A DNA stretch of 50,129 bases from a bacterium (GTDB lineage: Bacteria; Patescibacteriota; Gracilibacteria; UM-FILTER-43-11), in the NCBI GenBank assembly GCA_030427295.1, contig JAUHWS010000005.1, positions 1 to 50,129 of the forward strand, in the 5' to 3' direction. The notes under the pieces are model-generated. The model saw only the letters and a list, made by a program, of their open reading frames with translations, was not told the DNA's origin and did no database searches. This document shows, piece after piece, positions 36,592 through 45,873 of this stretch. Position 1 is the stretch's first letter. Each line of letters begins with the position of its first letter. A program made the position numbers and the translations under genes.

Positions 36592-38835
36592 TTGAAACTC
36601 CATTATCTACATGTGGTGGTGCCTCAAGGGGAATCGGATAACCCCAAAAAAGAAGCTTTGTTTGAGCAGGTTTTGGTGAATTTGCACAATACCGTCAAGA
36701 ATAAGATGGTTTCGCTGGAGTTTTTTGGTTATGAGCAGTATACCTATTTTTATGTGGTGGTTCCTGATGAGCTGCTAGAAACGGTTGAAGGCTTGATTTA
36801 TTCAACCTTTCCGGACTGTGAAATCATGCCCACTCAGGATTATACAAACGCTTTTGACTCCTCTAAAAAAGCTTATGCGGGAGCGAATTTGAAATTAAAG
36901 TTCTTTGATATCTATCCGATTAAGTCTTACGAAGAATTCACAAAGGATAGTCAATCGGGTCTTTTTTCTGTGATTTCCAAAATCACTTCCGGTGAACAAG
37001 TGTGGATTCAAATTGTTATTAATCCTGTTAATGAGTCGGCCGGGTATCATTTTAAGCGGCGTTGGTCCATGCGTTTTGCGTCATTGCGTCAGAAATTCCA
37101 TGTGCGGGACTGGTTTCGGGCCAAGTCGAGTGATGATAACAATATCCGTAAAAGACGCTCGGTCGCGGCTGAGGGAAAGTATGAAAAAGAGCCTTTTAAT
37201 GTTGCGGTCCGTTGTGCATACATTGCTGACAATGAGGAATTGGCCCGTCGTAAATTGACCGCGGTGACCAATAGTTTTTATCAGTTCAATGTGACAGATA
37301 TTCAGGAATTTTATTCCGCAAAACCGACGACTTCCCAGCTTTTTTTAACTCAATATCGTAATCGATCTCTAGCTCGCAGCTACAAAATGGGAGCTAAAGA
37401 GTTGGCGACCCTTTATCATTATCCTAACTCAGATCACACCCCCCATGTGGTTCATGTGTTGGCGAAAAAATCTGAGCCACCTCAGGACCTTCCTAAAAAA
37501 GGAGATCCTGACATTTCGCTTTTTGGGAATACCAATTATCACAACAACTTCATTCCTTTTGGGATCAAGCGCTCAGATCGGCGACGTCATTTGTATGCCG
37601 TGGGAAAGTCTGGGTCTGGGAAATCTAAATTTTTGGAACTTTTGATCAAAGAGGATTTTGACTCGGGTCAAGGGGTGGCGGTTTTGGATCCTCATGGAGA
37701 TTTGGTGGACAATGTGATGCGTTATATTCCTGAGCATCGGATTAAAGATGTGGTGCTTTTTGACCCCTCGGATACGGATTTTCCGATTGCTTTCAATCCT
37801 TTGGAAAATGTGGGTGAGGCTTACAAAATGCAGGTCACGATTGGCTTTATCGATATTTTTAAAAAGCTGTTTGGAGACAACTGGTCAGATCGTTTGGAGC
37901 ATGTGCTTCGTTACACCACCCTGGCCCTTTTGGATAGTCCGAACACGACTGTTCTCTCAATTTTGAAGATGCTGACGGATAAAAATTATCGTCAAAAAAT
38001 CATTTCTCGCATTCAAGATTCGGTAGTCAAAAACTTTTGGGTGTCTGAATTTGCGGCGTGGAGTGAAAAGTTTGATGCGGAAGCCATCACCCCCCTCCTT
38101 AATAAAGTGGGGCAGCTCGTGTCGACCAACATGATTCGAAATATTATCGGTCAACCTGAAACGAAGTTCAATATTCGAGATATCATGGACAACCGAAAGA
38201 TTTTGCTGATGAAGGTGTCAAAAGGCCTTTTGGGTGAGGAAAATTCGGGTTTGATTGGTTCGATGATTATTACCAAGATGTACCAGGCCGCGATGCAGCG
38301 CGCGGACATGCGAGAAGAAGAACGAAATGATTTTTACTTCTACATTGATGAATTCCAAAACTTTGCCACGGATACTTTTTCTGAAATCTTATCTGAAGCG
38401 CGCAAGTATCGTTTGAATTTGACCATTGCTCATCAGTACATGGGACAACTCTTACCTGTGGTTCAAAAAACCGTGTTTGGTAATGTGGGCTCGATTGTGA
38501 GTTTCCGTGTGGGGGCAGATGATGCGGGTATTTTGGCGAATGAATATGAGCCTATTTTTAAAGAGCGCGATATTATTAATTTAGGGGTTCGAGAATTTTA
38601 CACCAAGATGTCGGTCAAAGGTGAAATTCGCGAGGCGTTCTCGGGTCGTACCTTGAATGTCCCTCCGGTGACGAATGACTGTACCCGCTTGATTGTGGAT
38701 CATTCTCGTCAGAGCTTCTGTACCCCAAAAGCTGAAGTGGAGAAATTGCTCACGAAGTGGGATGAAGCGGGGGATTTTTCAGAAGAGAATATGGCCCCCG
38801 AGATGGAGCAGGAATTTGAAGAGCCTTTGATTTAA
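36592..38835 (+). CDS. TraG/VirD4/DUF87-like AAA ATPase (type IV secretion/conjugation-related), TTG start
   Basis: Walker A 'AVGKSGSGKSKFLELL', 'VAVLDPHGDLVDNVM', 'FYFYIDEFQNFATDTFSEILSEARKYRLNLTIAHQYM'. Confidence 0.8.
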   Translation: MKLHYLHVVVPQGESDNPKKEALFEQVLVNLHNTVKNKMVSLEFFGYEQYTYFYVVVPDELLETVEGLIYSTFPDCEIMPTQDYTNAFDSSKKAYAGANLKLKFFDIYPIKSYEEFTKDSQSGLFSVISKITSGEQVWIQIVINPVNESAGYHFKRRWSMRFASLRQKFHVRDWFRAKSSDDNNIRKRRSVAAEGKYEKEPFNVAVRCAYIADNEELARRKLTAVTNSFYQFNVTDIQEFYSAKPTTSQLFLTQYRNRSLARSYKMGAKELATLYHYPNSDHTPHVVHVLAKKSEPPQDLPKKGDPDISLFGNTNYHNNFIPFGIKRSDRRRHLYAVGKSGSGKSKFLELLIKEDFDSGQGVAVLDPHGDLVDNVMRYIPEHRIKDVVLFDPSDTDFPIAFNPLENVGEAYKMQVTIGFIDIFKKLFGDNWSDRLEHVLRYTTLALLDSPNTTVLSILKMLTDKNYRQKIISRIQDSVVKNFWVSEFAAWSEKFDAEAITPLLNKVGQLVSTNMIRNIIGQPETKFNIRDIMDNRKILLMKVSKGLLGEENSGLIGSMIITKMYQAAMQRADMREEERNDFYFYIDEFQNFATDTFSEILSEARKYRLNLTIAHQYMGQLLPVVQKTVFGNVGSIVSFRVGADDAGILANEYEPIFKERDIINLGVREFYTKMSVKGEIREAFSGRTLNVPPVTNDCTRLIVDHSRQSFCTPKAEVEKLLTKWDEAGDFSEENMAPEMEQEFEEPLI

Positions 38836-40691
38836 GATTCCTTTTGCTGTTCAATCATCTTTACCAATCGAATTTCTTCATATGGAATTTCTTCATCTAA
38901 TTTTTCAAAAATAGGTTTTAACTTTCCATCTTCTGAGTTTAAGAGCTCTTTTTTGATACGTTTGTAAGTTTCTTCTTTTGGCTTAAGGTAATCAAGTTGT
39001 AGTTGATACCCCTTTTCTAGCATTCTTTCCAGATGCCCCATCATACTCGATTCTTTGATGCCATGTTGCCGAGCGATTTCTGGCAAAGGTTTTTTGTTTT
39101 GTAACATTTGTAGCGTAATGTTGTATTTTTCGGAGAATTTTTGAATTGGAGTGCCCCTTTCTTTTTTCTCTCTGACTTGTTTGAGGATGGGTTTGCTTTC
39201 TAGGTGGTGTGCTTGGCAATATTCATCGATGACTCCTAGAAAGGCTTTTCCAAAGTTCTCCAATTTTTTATTCGCCACACCACTGATTTTCAAAAATTCT
39301 TCTTCGGAGCGGGGATAGTAATAGGCCATTTCTTGTAGTGTTCGGTCTCCGAAGATGACGTAGGGGGGTACACCATTTTCGCTAGCAATTTCTTTTCTGA
39401 GTTTTCGGAGTGTCTCGAACAATGCGCTGTCGTATTCTGTATTTGCCTTCTGTAATTCTTGTCTTCTTTTTTCTGATTTTTTTTCTAACTCTTGATCGAT
39501 ATTCAATTTCAAACAAATATCACAGGCTTGGCAATTCACTTCAGGTTTGATTTCTCCAAAATAAGAGAGAATGGATCGTCTCCGGCAACAATTTTTCCAT
39601 TGGGCATAACGCATGACTTGATTTACTTTTTGCTCGGCCGATTTTTTGAGAATGGGGTCTTGCATTCGATCTGTAAAATATTTGTGGCTCCACCAGTCTT
39701 GTTTACCAAATAGCATCACACAATCACTTACTAAACCATCTCGCCCAGCCCGTCCGACTTCTTGGTAATAGCCTTCCATGGATTTGGGGAAGCTATGATG
39801 AATAACCAGACGAATGTTAGATTTATCGATTCCCATTCCAAAAGCGATGGTAGCTGTAATGATGTTGACATCATCATTGATAAATTGATCCTGAGTCTTT
39901 TTTCTTTCTTCTGTATTTAGACCAGCGTGGTAGGGGAGGGTTTTATAGCCTATTTCATTGAGTTGGTCGGCTAAATTTTCAGTATGTTTTCGTGAGAAAC
40001 AATAAATGATAGCAGACTCATCTTTATGTTTATCCAAGTAGTATCGAATTTTTTCAAAAACTTGTTTCTTTTTGAGGACGATGAAATTAAGATTGGGTCT
40101 GTCGAAACTGGCTTTAAAGCTCCTTGGATTTTTGAGTTTAATTTGCTTCTTGATATCTTCTTCTACTTTCTCAGTTGCTGTTGCAGTCAGAGCAATGATG
40201 GGCACGTCTGAGAACCAATCTCTTAAGTTTGATAAATTTCGGTAATCAGGTCTAAAATCATGTCCCCATTCCGAAATACAATGCGCTTCGTCAATGGCAA
40301 TTAGACTTATGTTAAGGTTTTGTAATAAATTCCTAAAGTTATCTTGAGCTAAGCGTTCGGGAGCTACATAGAGAATCTTTAAGTCTCCTGATAGGGCTTG
40401 TTTTTCAACTTCTGATATTTGTTGATAACTGAGGGATGAGTTGATGAAGGCTGCTTTTATTCCGTTTACTCTTAAGCTATCTACTTGATCCTTCATGAGG
40501 GCGATGAGGGGGGAAATGACTAAAGTTAATCCTTCAAAATAAAGAGCGGGGAGTTGATAGCATAAGGATTTTCCTCCTCCGGTGGGCATGAGGACAAAGG
40601 TATCCTTGCCTGTGGTGATACTATGGATGATTTCCTCTTGTAGGGGGCGAAATTCTTCGTAGCCGAAATATTGTTTTAAAAGTTGTTTCAT
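38832..40691 (-). CDS. recQ: ATP-dependent DNA helicase RecQ (helicase, Zn-binding, HRDC-like)
   Basis: 'FRPLQEEIIHSITTGKDTFVLMPTGGGKSLCYQLPAL', 'DEAHCISEWGHDFRPDY', 'GRAGRDG', 'CCRRRSILSYFGE..C.ACDIC'. Confidence 0.95.
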   Translation of the reverse strand: MKQLLKQYFGYEEFRPLQEEIIHSITTGKDTFVLMPTGGGKSLCYQLPALYFEGLTLVISPLIALMKDQVDSLRVNGIKAAFINSSLSYQQISEVEKQALSGDLKILYVAPERLAQDNFRNLLQNLNISLIAIDEAHCISEWGHDFRPDYRNLSNLRDWFSDVPIIALTATATEKVEEDIKKQIKLKNPRSFKASFDRPNLNFIVLKKKQVFEKIRYYLDKHKDESAIIYCFSRKHTENLADQLNEIGYKTLPYHAGLNTEERKKTQDQFINDDVNIITATIAFGMGIDKSNIRLVIHHSFPKSMEGYYQEVGRAGRDGLVSDCVMLFGKQDWWSHKYFTDRMQDPILKKSAEQKVNQVMRYAQWKNCCRRRSILSYFGEIKPEVNCQACDICLKLNIDQELEKKSEKRRQELQKANTEYDSALFETLRKLRKEIASENGVPPYVIFGDRTLQEMAYYYPRSEEEFLKISGVANKKLENFGKAFLGVIDEYCQAHHLESKPILKQVREKKERGTPIQKFSEKYNITLQMLQNKKPLPEIARQHGIKESSMMGHLERMLEKGYQLQLDYLKPKEETYKRIKKELLNSEDGKLKPIFEKLDEEIPYEEIRLVKMIEQQKES

Positions 40692-40755
40692 TGAAATTCT
40701 AGTTCGTCCTTTGGATTCTTATTCTAAAGATTTTTTCTTCTGATGTCTTGTTTTT

Positions 40756-41334
40756 TTACATCTTCCGTATCACTCCTACGACTTTTCCAAAGAGTTTGAG
40801 TTCGTTTTGAGGAATGATGGTGGAATAATTTGGATTGCCGGGTCGAAGAATAATTTGTCCGTTTTTAGACTTTTCTAGGTATTTGACGGTGTAATCTCCA
40901 TCGACAATGGCGACCACGATGTCTCCGATATTGGCTGAGCTGCCGACTTCAACAATGACTTTGTCGCCTTCTTGAATTCCGGCATCGATCATGCTGTCGC
41001 CGCGTACGTTGATGAGACAGGTTTTTTCAGGTCTTTTGATGAGGAGGTCATTCAGGTCAACATGCTCCATCAAAGTCTCTTCTTCGGCGGTGGGCATTCC
41101 GGCTTGGACGCTGTTGAAAAGGGGAAGGCCCAAAAAATGAGGTCCAGGCTTGAGTCGTCCTTTGTCCATTTTTTCAACAAAATGTTCTTCCACCAATTTA
41201 TTGACTAGTTTGAAGGCTGCATTTTTAGATTTGAATCCAAACAGCAAGCAAATTTCATCGTAAGTGGGCATGATTTTATTCTGTTGGTAGAAGGCTCGAA
41301 GGCGATTGACTTTTTCTTTTAGGGTATCGATCAT
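40756..41334 (-). CDS. lexA: LexA-family repressor
   Basis: N-terminal HTH; 'SVQAGMPTAEEE' cleavage region; 'VRGDSMIDAGIQEGDKVIVE', 'DGDYTVKYLEK' Ser/Lys peptidase motifs. Confidence 0.9.
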   Translation of the reverse strand: MIDTLKEKVNRLRAFYQQNKIMPTYDEICLLFGFKSKNAAFKLVNKLVEEHFVEKMDKGRLKPGPHFLGLPLFNSVQAGMPTAEEETLMEHVDLNDLLIKRPEKTCLINVRGDSMIDAGIQEGDKVIVEVGSSANIGDIVVAIVDGDYTVKYLEKSKNGQIILRPGNPNYSTIIPQNELKLFGKVVGVIRKM

Positions 41335-41357
41335 TTGAATGAGGTTAGGAATTTTCT

Positions 41358-41633
41358 CTAAAAAATGCGTTTGCTCTTACTGAGTATTGTAATCAGATCA
41401 TTACATTCTTCAATGGCATTTTGGATGGCTCTGGCTTCGTTAGCTTCGTGAGTGTCTTTCATAACTCGTAAGAAGAGTCGGGTTTCTTTTAATTTCTTCA
41501 AACATATTTTTAGACTTCCATTGAATTCTTTTTTTGACCTGGCCTCCAGTGCTCTTGCATAATTTTCAGTGACAGCGGTATGCACTTCAATCAATTTTTC
41601 CGATAATTTGAGTTCAAAGGTGGATGGATTCAT
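41358..41633 (-). CDS. small four-helix-bundle-like protein
   Basis: 91-aa helical ORF; 'SLKICLKKLKETRLFLRVMKDTHEANEARAIQNAIEECNDLITILSKS' resembles the IVS/four-helix bundle family. Confidence 0.5.
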   Translation of the reverse strand: MNPSTFELKLSEKLIEVHTAVTENYARALEARSKKEFNGSLKICLKKLKETRLFLRVMKDTHEANEARAIQNAIEECNDLITILSKSKRIF

Positions 41634-41726
41634 TGGACCTGCATTAGATTTAGTGATTTTCTTTGATGAGATAGAAAAATCCTGTTATTAGACTGAAGAT
41701 AAGTAAACTTAACGTTAAGTTGATGA

Positions 41727-41957
41727 TCATGTGGAGTAGGTTTTATTGAGTAGGGGTTTTTTAATGGCTTTTCGGTATCGCATGTAGGCTCGTAAAATAT
41801 ATTCAGTGAGCAATTTAGACCGGTGGGCGAATTTGAGTAATCTTTTGATTCCACGGGAGATGAGCGTGGTGCTGGTATCAAGGGTGACCATTCCAATGAA
41901 GGTGATAGTGAGGAGTCCGATGGCGAAAAGAAAATTGAGAATCATTTTGTTTCGATT
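41727..41957 (-). CDS. small membrane protein upstream of lexA (candidate SOS-regulated; start MILNFLF... preferred)
   Basis: ORF 41727..41990; one N-terminal TM (ILNFLFAIGLLTITFIGMVTL) and a basic tail; two SOS-box-like palindromes just upstream of the internal ATG. Confidence 0.5.
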   Translation of the reverse strand, partial: NRNKMILNFLFAIGLLTITFIGMVTLDTSTTLISRGIKRLLKFAHRSKLLTEYILRAYMRYRKAIKKPLLNKTYST

Positions 41958-41976
41958 AAGTTCAACTCCATCATAT

Positions 41977-42019
41977 GAACGTTTGTTCACCTTGGCAAGT
42001 AAAAAGTGAACTTTTGTAC
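41977..42019 (-). promoter_or_regulatory. tandem SOS-box-like LexA operator candidates
   Basis: GAACAAACGTTC (41977-41988, read on minus) and GTACAAAAGTTC (42008-42019), centres 31 bp apart; GAACNNNNGTTC type. Confidence 0.6.
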
Positions 42020-42242
42020 ACTTCTCTTCTTTTTATCCTTTAAATAAGCTGTTTAATTTGCTTGCGTTAATTTATTTTTTATTACTTATTATTGATTACT
42101 GATTTACCACTACTCATTCTTTTTCGTCGATTATTGCGCACTTAGAATTGCATTTGCAGTCCATGGATTAAGTATTATGAAGTATGGATTAAGTCAAATA
42201 ACATGCCTAGTCCTTAGTCTATACTCCTTAATCCTTTACCTA

Positions 42243-42980
42243 TTATTTAAAAATCAAAACCAATCCCATAATGGCCAATAAAATGAGCATGAGTTGTTTT
42301 AGTTTTGCTTCGTCAATTTTTTTGTAGAATAGGCTTCCGAGGAGTAAGGCTAAAAGGAATCCGGGGAGAGCCCAAATGGTTTTTGCAAAAATTTCCATAC
42401 TGAGTAGCTCATTCTGAATAAGAAGAGGGATTCTTAGAATATTGCTAATTCCTAGTAAGGCGATGATGGTTCCTCTGACGTGGGACGCTAAATGGAATCG
42501 GCTGTTTAAATGTATCAGGAAGATAATGCCTCCATTGTTGATGAGCCCTGAAGACAGCCCTCCTAAAAATCCAAATAGCTTTTCATGCTTGGCGATGGAT
42601 TTGATCCGTTTCTTTTTAAAATAGTGATAAATGATGTAGGTTAAGGTAAAGACACCCAATATTTTTTCTAAGAATTGAGGCTGGATGATTTTTAAAAGTT
42701 GAATCCCCACAAAAAGGCCGATGACACTGGTGATGGCCATGCTCAAAAAGGCTTTTTTATTGACTGATTTCCACGATTTTGGCCCCATGATGAGACTGAA
42801 CCCCAATAAAAAAATCGATAAATAGGCAATGGTGTCTTGAAAGCCAAATAAAAACAGGAGTAGGGGAATGGCAATCAAGCTCGCGGCAAAACCCACCGTG
42901 GTTTGGACGAAGAATCCCGCAAAAATGGCAATGTTGGCGATGAGGATTTCTTTCATGGGCTTTTTGTAGACATTTTGCAT
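42243..42980 (-). CDS. TauE/SafE-like sulfite exporter family membrane protein
   Basis: Multi-TM; 'FFVQTTVGFAASLIAIPLLLFLFG' and 'FLGGLSSGLINNGGIIFLIHLNSR'. Confidence 0.75.
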   Translation of the reverse strand: MQNVYKKPMKEILIANIAIFAGFFVQTTVGFAASLIAIPLLLFLFGFQDTIAYLSIFLLGFSLIMGPKSWKSVNKKAFLSMAITSVIGLFVGIQLLKIIQPQFLEKILGVFTLTYIIYHYFKKKRIKSIAKHEKLFGFLGGLSSGLINNGGIIFLIHLNSRFHLASHVRGTIIALLGISNILRIPLLIQNELLSMEIFAKTIWALPGFLLALLLGSLFYKKIDEAKLKQLMLILLAIMGLVLIFK

Positions 42981-43022
42981 CTATTAGCTTAAGATGTTGT
43001 CGTTATTTTGTAAAAACATTTT

Positions 43023-43658
43023 ATGACTATTGCTCAGCGGATTGCTCAAATTCTTCTCGAAAAAGAAGCAGTGCGGATTTCAACGAACCCTCCCTTTACT
43101 TGGACCAGTGGGATTGTGGGTCCGATTTATTGTGACAATCGTTTGTTGATTTCTTATCCTGAAGCCCGCCATGAAATCATTGAAGGGTTCAAATCCATCA
43201 TTCAAGAAAAAGGTTTAGAATTTGATGTGATTGGAGGGACCGCCACGGCGGCAATTCCGTGGGCATCTTTTTTGGCACATGAGCTCGATAAGCCGATGGT
43301 GTACATTCGTCCAAAGCCCAAAGGACATGGGGCGGGTAAGCAAGTGGAAGGCACCATGAAGAAAGGGGCTCGTGTGCTCATTGTGGAAGATTTATTTTCA
43401 ACTGGAGGCAGTTCCATTCGTTCTGCGGAGGCGTGCCAACGCGAGTATGACGCTGAAATTGTGGCCGCTTTGGGGATTTTTACTTATGAGTTTGAGAAGG
43501 CGAAGAATGGTTTTGCTGAAGCCGGTATTGATTACTATCCACTTTCTAATTTTTCCACCCTGGTTCAGGAGTTAGATGTTTCTGACGACCAAAAACAACT
43601 CATCACTCAGTTTTCGGCTGATCCTGCAGGATGGTGGGATAATTTCAATAAAAAATAG
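43023..43658 (+). CDS. pyrE: orotate phosphoribosyltransferase
   Basis: 'FTWTSGIVGPIYCDNRLL', 'YIRPKPKGHGAGKQVEG', 'VLIVEDLFSTGGSS' PRPP motif. Confidence 0.93.
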   Translation: MTIAQRIAQILLEKEAVRISTNPPFTWTSGIVGPIYCDNRLLISYPEARHEIIEGFKSIIQEKGLEFDVIGGTATAAIPWASFLAHELDKPMVYIRPKPKGHGAGKQVEGTMKKGARVLIVEDLFSTGGSSIRSAEACQREYDAEIVAALGIFTYEFEKAKNGFAEAGIDYYPLSNFSTLVQELDVSDDQKQLITQFSADPAGWWDNFNKK

Positions 43659-43736
43659 CATTCTTGCTTTAAATTGATTTGAATGTGAGTTGATAGGAGG
43701 AGGGGGTGGTTATAAATTAAAATGGACGCAATCCCT

Positions 43737-43764
43737 GAAGGCGAGGTCTCGAGACCTCGCCTTC
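43737..43764. repeat. 28-bp REP-like perfect palindrome (core TCTCGAGA)
   Basis: GAAGGCGAGGTCTCGAGACCTCGCCTTC. Confidence 0.9.
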
Positions 43765-44128
43765 ATTGAGAAGTAGGGAAACAGATGTCACTCTAGGGCG
43801 CCAGACCCTAGAATCGTCTGCATTTAGTGTCTCTGAATTCAGACGATTCCATTATCAAGTCATGGAATGACAATGGGTACTTGAGTATATACTTTGAGTT
43901 GAGGTGGGTATATACTTTATTCTTAGTTATGAATTACAAGTTGCTAATTACGAGTGTATTTTTTGAGCGTTTAGCAATCAGCGTATAGCGTTTAGCTTTT
44001 TAAAATAAGGTTTTTAGCTAATCGCTACTCGCTATTCGCTAATCGCTTGCTGAAAAAGGTAGTGAGATGATGCTCAGCATTTCGAAGAAGGTAGGTATAT
44101 AGTTGGAAAGAAGGTCAGTATATACTTC
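43737..44128. repeat. composite repeat copy 5
   Basis: REP + ctagggcgccagaccctag + GTCTGCATT..TCAGACGAT + ATTCCATTATCAAGTCATGGAAT + GTATATA pairs + TAGCG arms. Confidence 0.75.
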
Positions 44129-44205
44129 CATCTTTTTTTGAAAACACTAGACATTCTTTTTAAATTTATTTAATATGGAGATAATTCTTAATAAAACATT
44201 AAAAA

Positions 44206-45630
44206 ATGAAGCGATTTACCTTTCTCAGCCGGGCGGTATCTACTTTGGCCTTGGCTGCTTTTTTCTTTGTCACTCCTACTTTGGCGGCGCCTGTGATTGG
44301 TTTTGACCAAATGCCATTAGAATCCTTTAAGCGTTATGAAACCTTGACCTACTCTGCTTTGGTGAATGTATTTGGAGTGGAGCAGCCGACTTTGGTTCAC
44401 ATGTATGTTTATGGTCCCATGGATGATTCAGGTGCCGAAGAGCATTTGATTGCGTCGCATGTTTACGAAACGAGTGGGGTTTATGAATTCACGTGGGATG
44501 GTAAGGCGGATGGCTATTCTTTGCCTGCCGGAGATTACGAACTTCGCTTCAAAAGTGGTGGGCTTTTTCAAGCCTCTGAATCGGCGCTACGTTTTGAATT
44601 TGAATTGACGGATAACTATTTCGTTACTGTTCAAGAGGATGACAGCTCTCAGGCAGATGATTCCAATGGAGCTACGGATGGTTCTTCTGATGATTCGGAT
44701 GATGACTCTAACAATGATGGTACCGCAGATGATACTGGCTCAGGCGATGATGCTTCAAATGCTGACCCGGATGAGGATGATTTGGTGGATGATATTTCCT
44801 TTAGTCTTCAATCGCTTGAACCGATTTGTGCTGAATTGAAAGTGGATGGAGTGTCTCAAAAGGTTTACGAGGCTCTTGAAGAAGGAGAACATCAAATCGA
44901 TTTGGACGAGTTGATGGATTCAGAGGATTTAGAGCCAGGTGATCATGAGTGGGGGCTCTATACCGATGGTTTGGCTTGTGGCGGGTCGGATGAGGATGAA
45001 CAATTGATGGCTTCTGGCCAATTTACGGTGGCCGAGCGCGAACCGGATTATTCTGAGTTGTGTTCGATTTTTACGGATATTGAACCCGATCATCCTGATT
45101 GTCCTGCGATCGGCTATGTGTACAGTATTGGGGCGATGACGGGGTATCCGGATGGGACCTTTCGACCCAAAAAAATCTTGCAACGCGATGAGGTGTCGAA
45201 GATTTCTTTGATGGCTTTTGAATTTTATAAGGATGGTTTGGATTACTGTCGAGGTGAGGATCCTTTCCCCGATGTTCGTGTGAATGGAGATGAGCCCGAT
45301 TGGTCGGCTCAATATGTGTGCCGCGGGGTCGAGAAAAATATGATCACCGGTTATGAAGGTGGTGAAGACGAGGGTTATTTCCGTCCGGCTCGATTGGTGA
45401 ACATTGCTGAGTTCTTGGCTCTGTTCTTCCGCAACTTGAATGAGACCATGCCGGCTGATAGTAGTGCTTCGTATGCCAATATTCCTACGGGGGAATGGTT
45501 TACCGGCTTCTTCCGCTTTGCTCAAGATAATGATCTTCTGGATACGATTCCATCGTCCCCAACCGATGATGTGCCTCGTTTGCAAGTGGCCAAGGTGCTT
45601 TATAAGTTGTATCAGTTGGGGATGTTGTAG
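44206..45630 (+). CDS. secreted SLH-domain protein, paralog of 12408..14051, with Asp/Ser-rich linker
   Basis: Signal peptide; 'YEFTWDGKADGYSLPAGDYELRF'; 'CSIFTDIEPDHPDCPAIGYVYSIGAMTGYPDGTFRPKKILQRDEVSKI' SLH. Confidence 0.8.
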   Translation: MKRFTFLSRAVSTLALAAFFFVTPTLAAPVIGFDQMPLESFKRYETLTYSALVNVFGVEQPTLVHMYVYGPMDDSGAEEHLIASHVYETSGVYEFTWDGKADGYSLPAGDYELRFKSGGLFQASESALRFEFELTDNYFVTVQEDDSSQADDSNGATDGSSDDSDDDSNNDGTADDTGSGDDASNADPDEDDLVDDISFSLQSLEPICAELKVDGVSQKVYEALEEGEHQIDLDELMDSEDLEPGDHEWGLYTDGLACGGSDEDEQLMASGQFTVAEREPDYSELCSIFTDIEPDHPDCPAIGYVYSIGAMTGYPDGTFRPKKILQRDEVSKISLMAFEFYKDGLDYCRGEDPFPDVRVNGDEPDWSAQYVCRGVEKNMITGYEGGEDEGYFRPARLVNIAEFLALFFRNLNETMPADSSASYANIPTGEWFTGFFRFAQDNDLLDTIPSSPTDDVPRLQVAKVLYKLYQLGML

Positions 45631-45740
45631 CCCCCTCTAACTCCCCCAAAGGGGGAGAATTCTTGAGGGAAAATAGTGAAGGAATTGAGTTTATTCAAAA
45701 GATGAGAAATACTCTGAATTCAGAATTCAAAATAAGGGGA

Positions 45741-45796
45741 CCCCATGAAATGTGAAGCGACTTCGAACAAAGTGAGAAGAAGCGGATTTCATGGGG
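45741..45796. repeat. inverted repeat CCCCATGAAAT...ATTTCATGGGG
   Basis: 11-bp perfect arms, ~34-nt loop. Confidence 0.8.
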
Positions 45797-45801
45797 AAGG
45801 A

Positions 45802-45871
45802 GCAAAATGATGCGTAGGCTGAAGAAGGAAGCTCGAAAGAGATTCATTCGTAAGTCGAAGCATCATTTTGC
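45802..45871. repeat. inverted repeat GCAAAATGATGC...GCATCATTTTGC next to the tRNA-Gln 3' end
   Basis: 12-bp perfect arms, ~46-nt loop. Confidence 0.8.
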
Positions 45872-45873
45872 GA

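Noticed and set aside
36592-38835. A complete conjugative or integrative element around the TraG/VirD4-like ATPase
   Set aside because: No relaxase, integrase or other type IV secretion genes are seen nearby; neighbours are recQ and lexA.
41630-41896. Alternative 88-aa frame overlapping the small membrane protein upstream of lexA
   Set aside because: The 41727-41990 frame has a plausible TM start and sits correctly relative to the SOS-like boxes; the overlapping frame does not.
7250-44128. CRISPR array interpretation of the recurring palindromes
   Set aside because: Copies are kilobases apart with no regular repeat-spacer periodicity, and no cas genes are visible.
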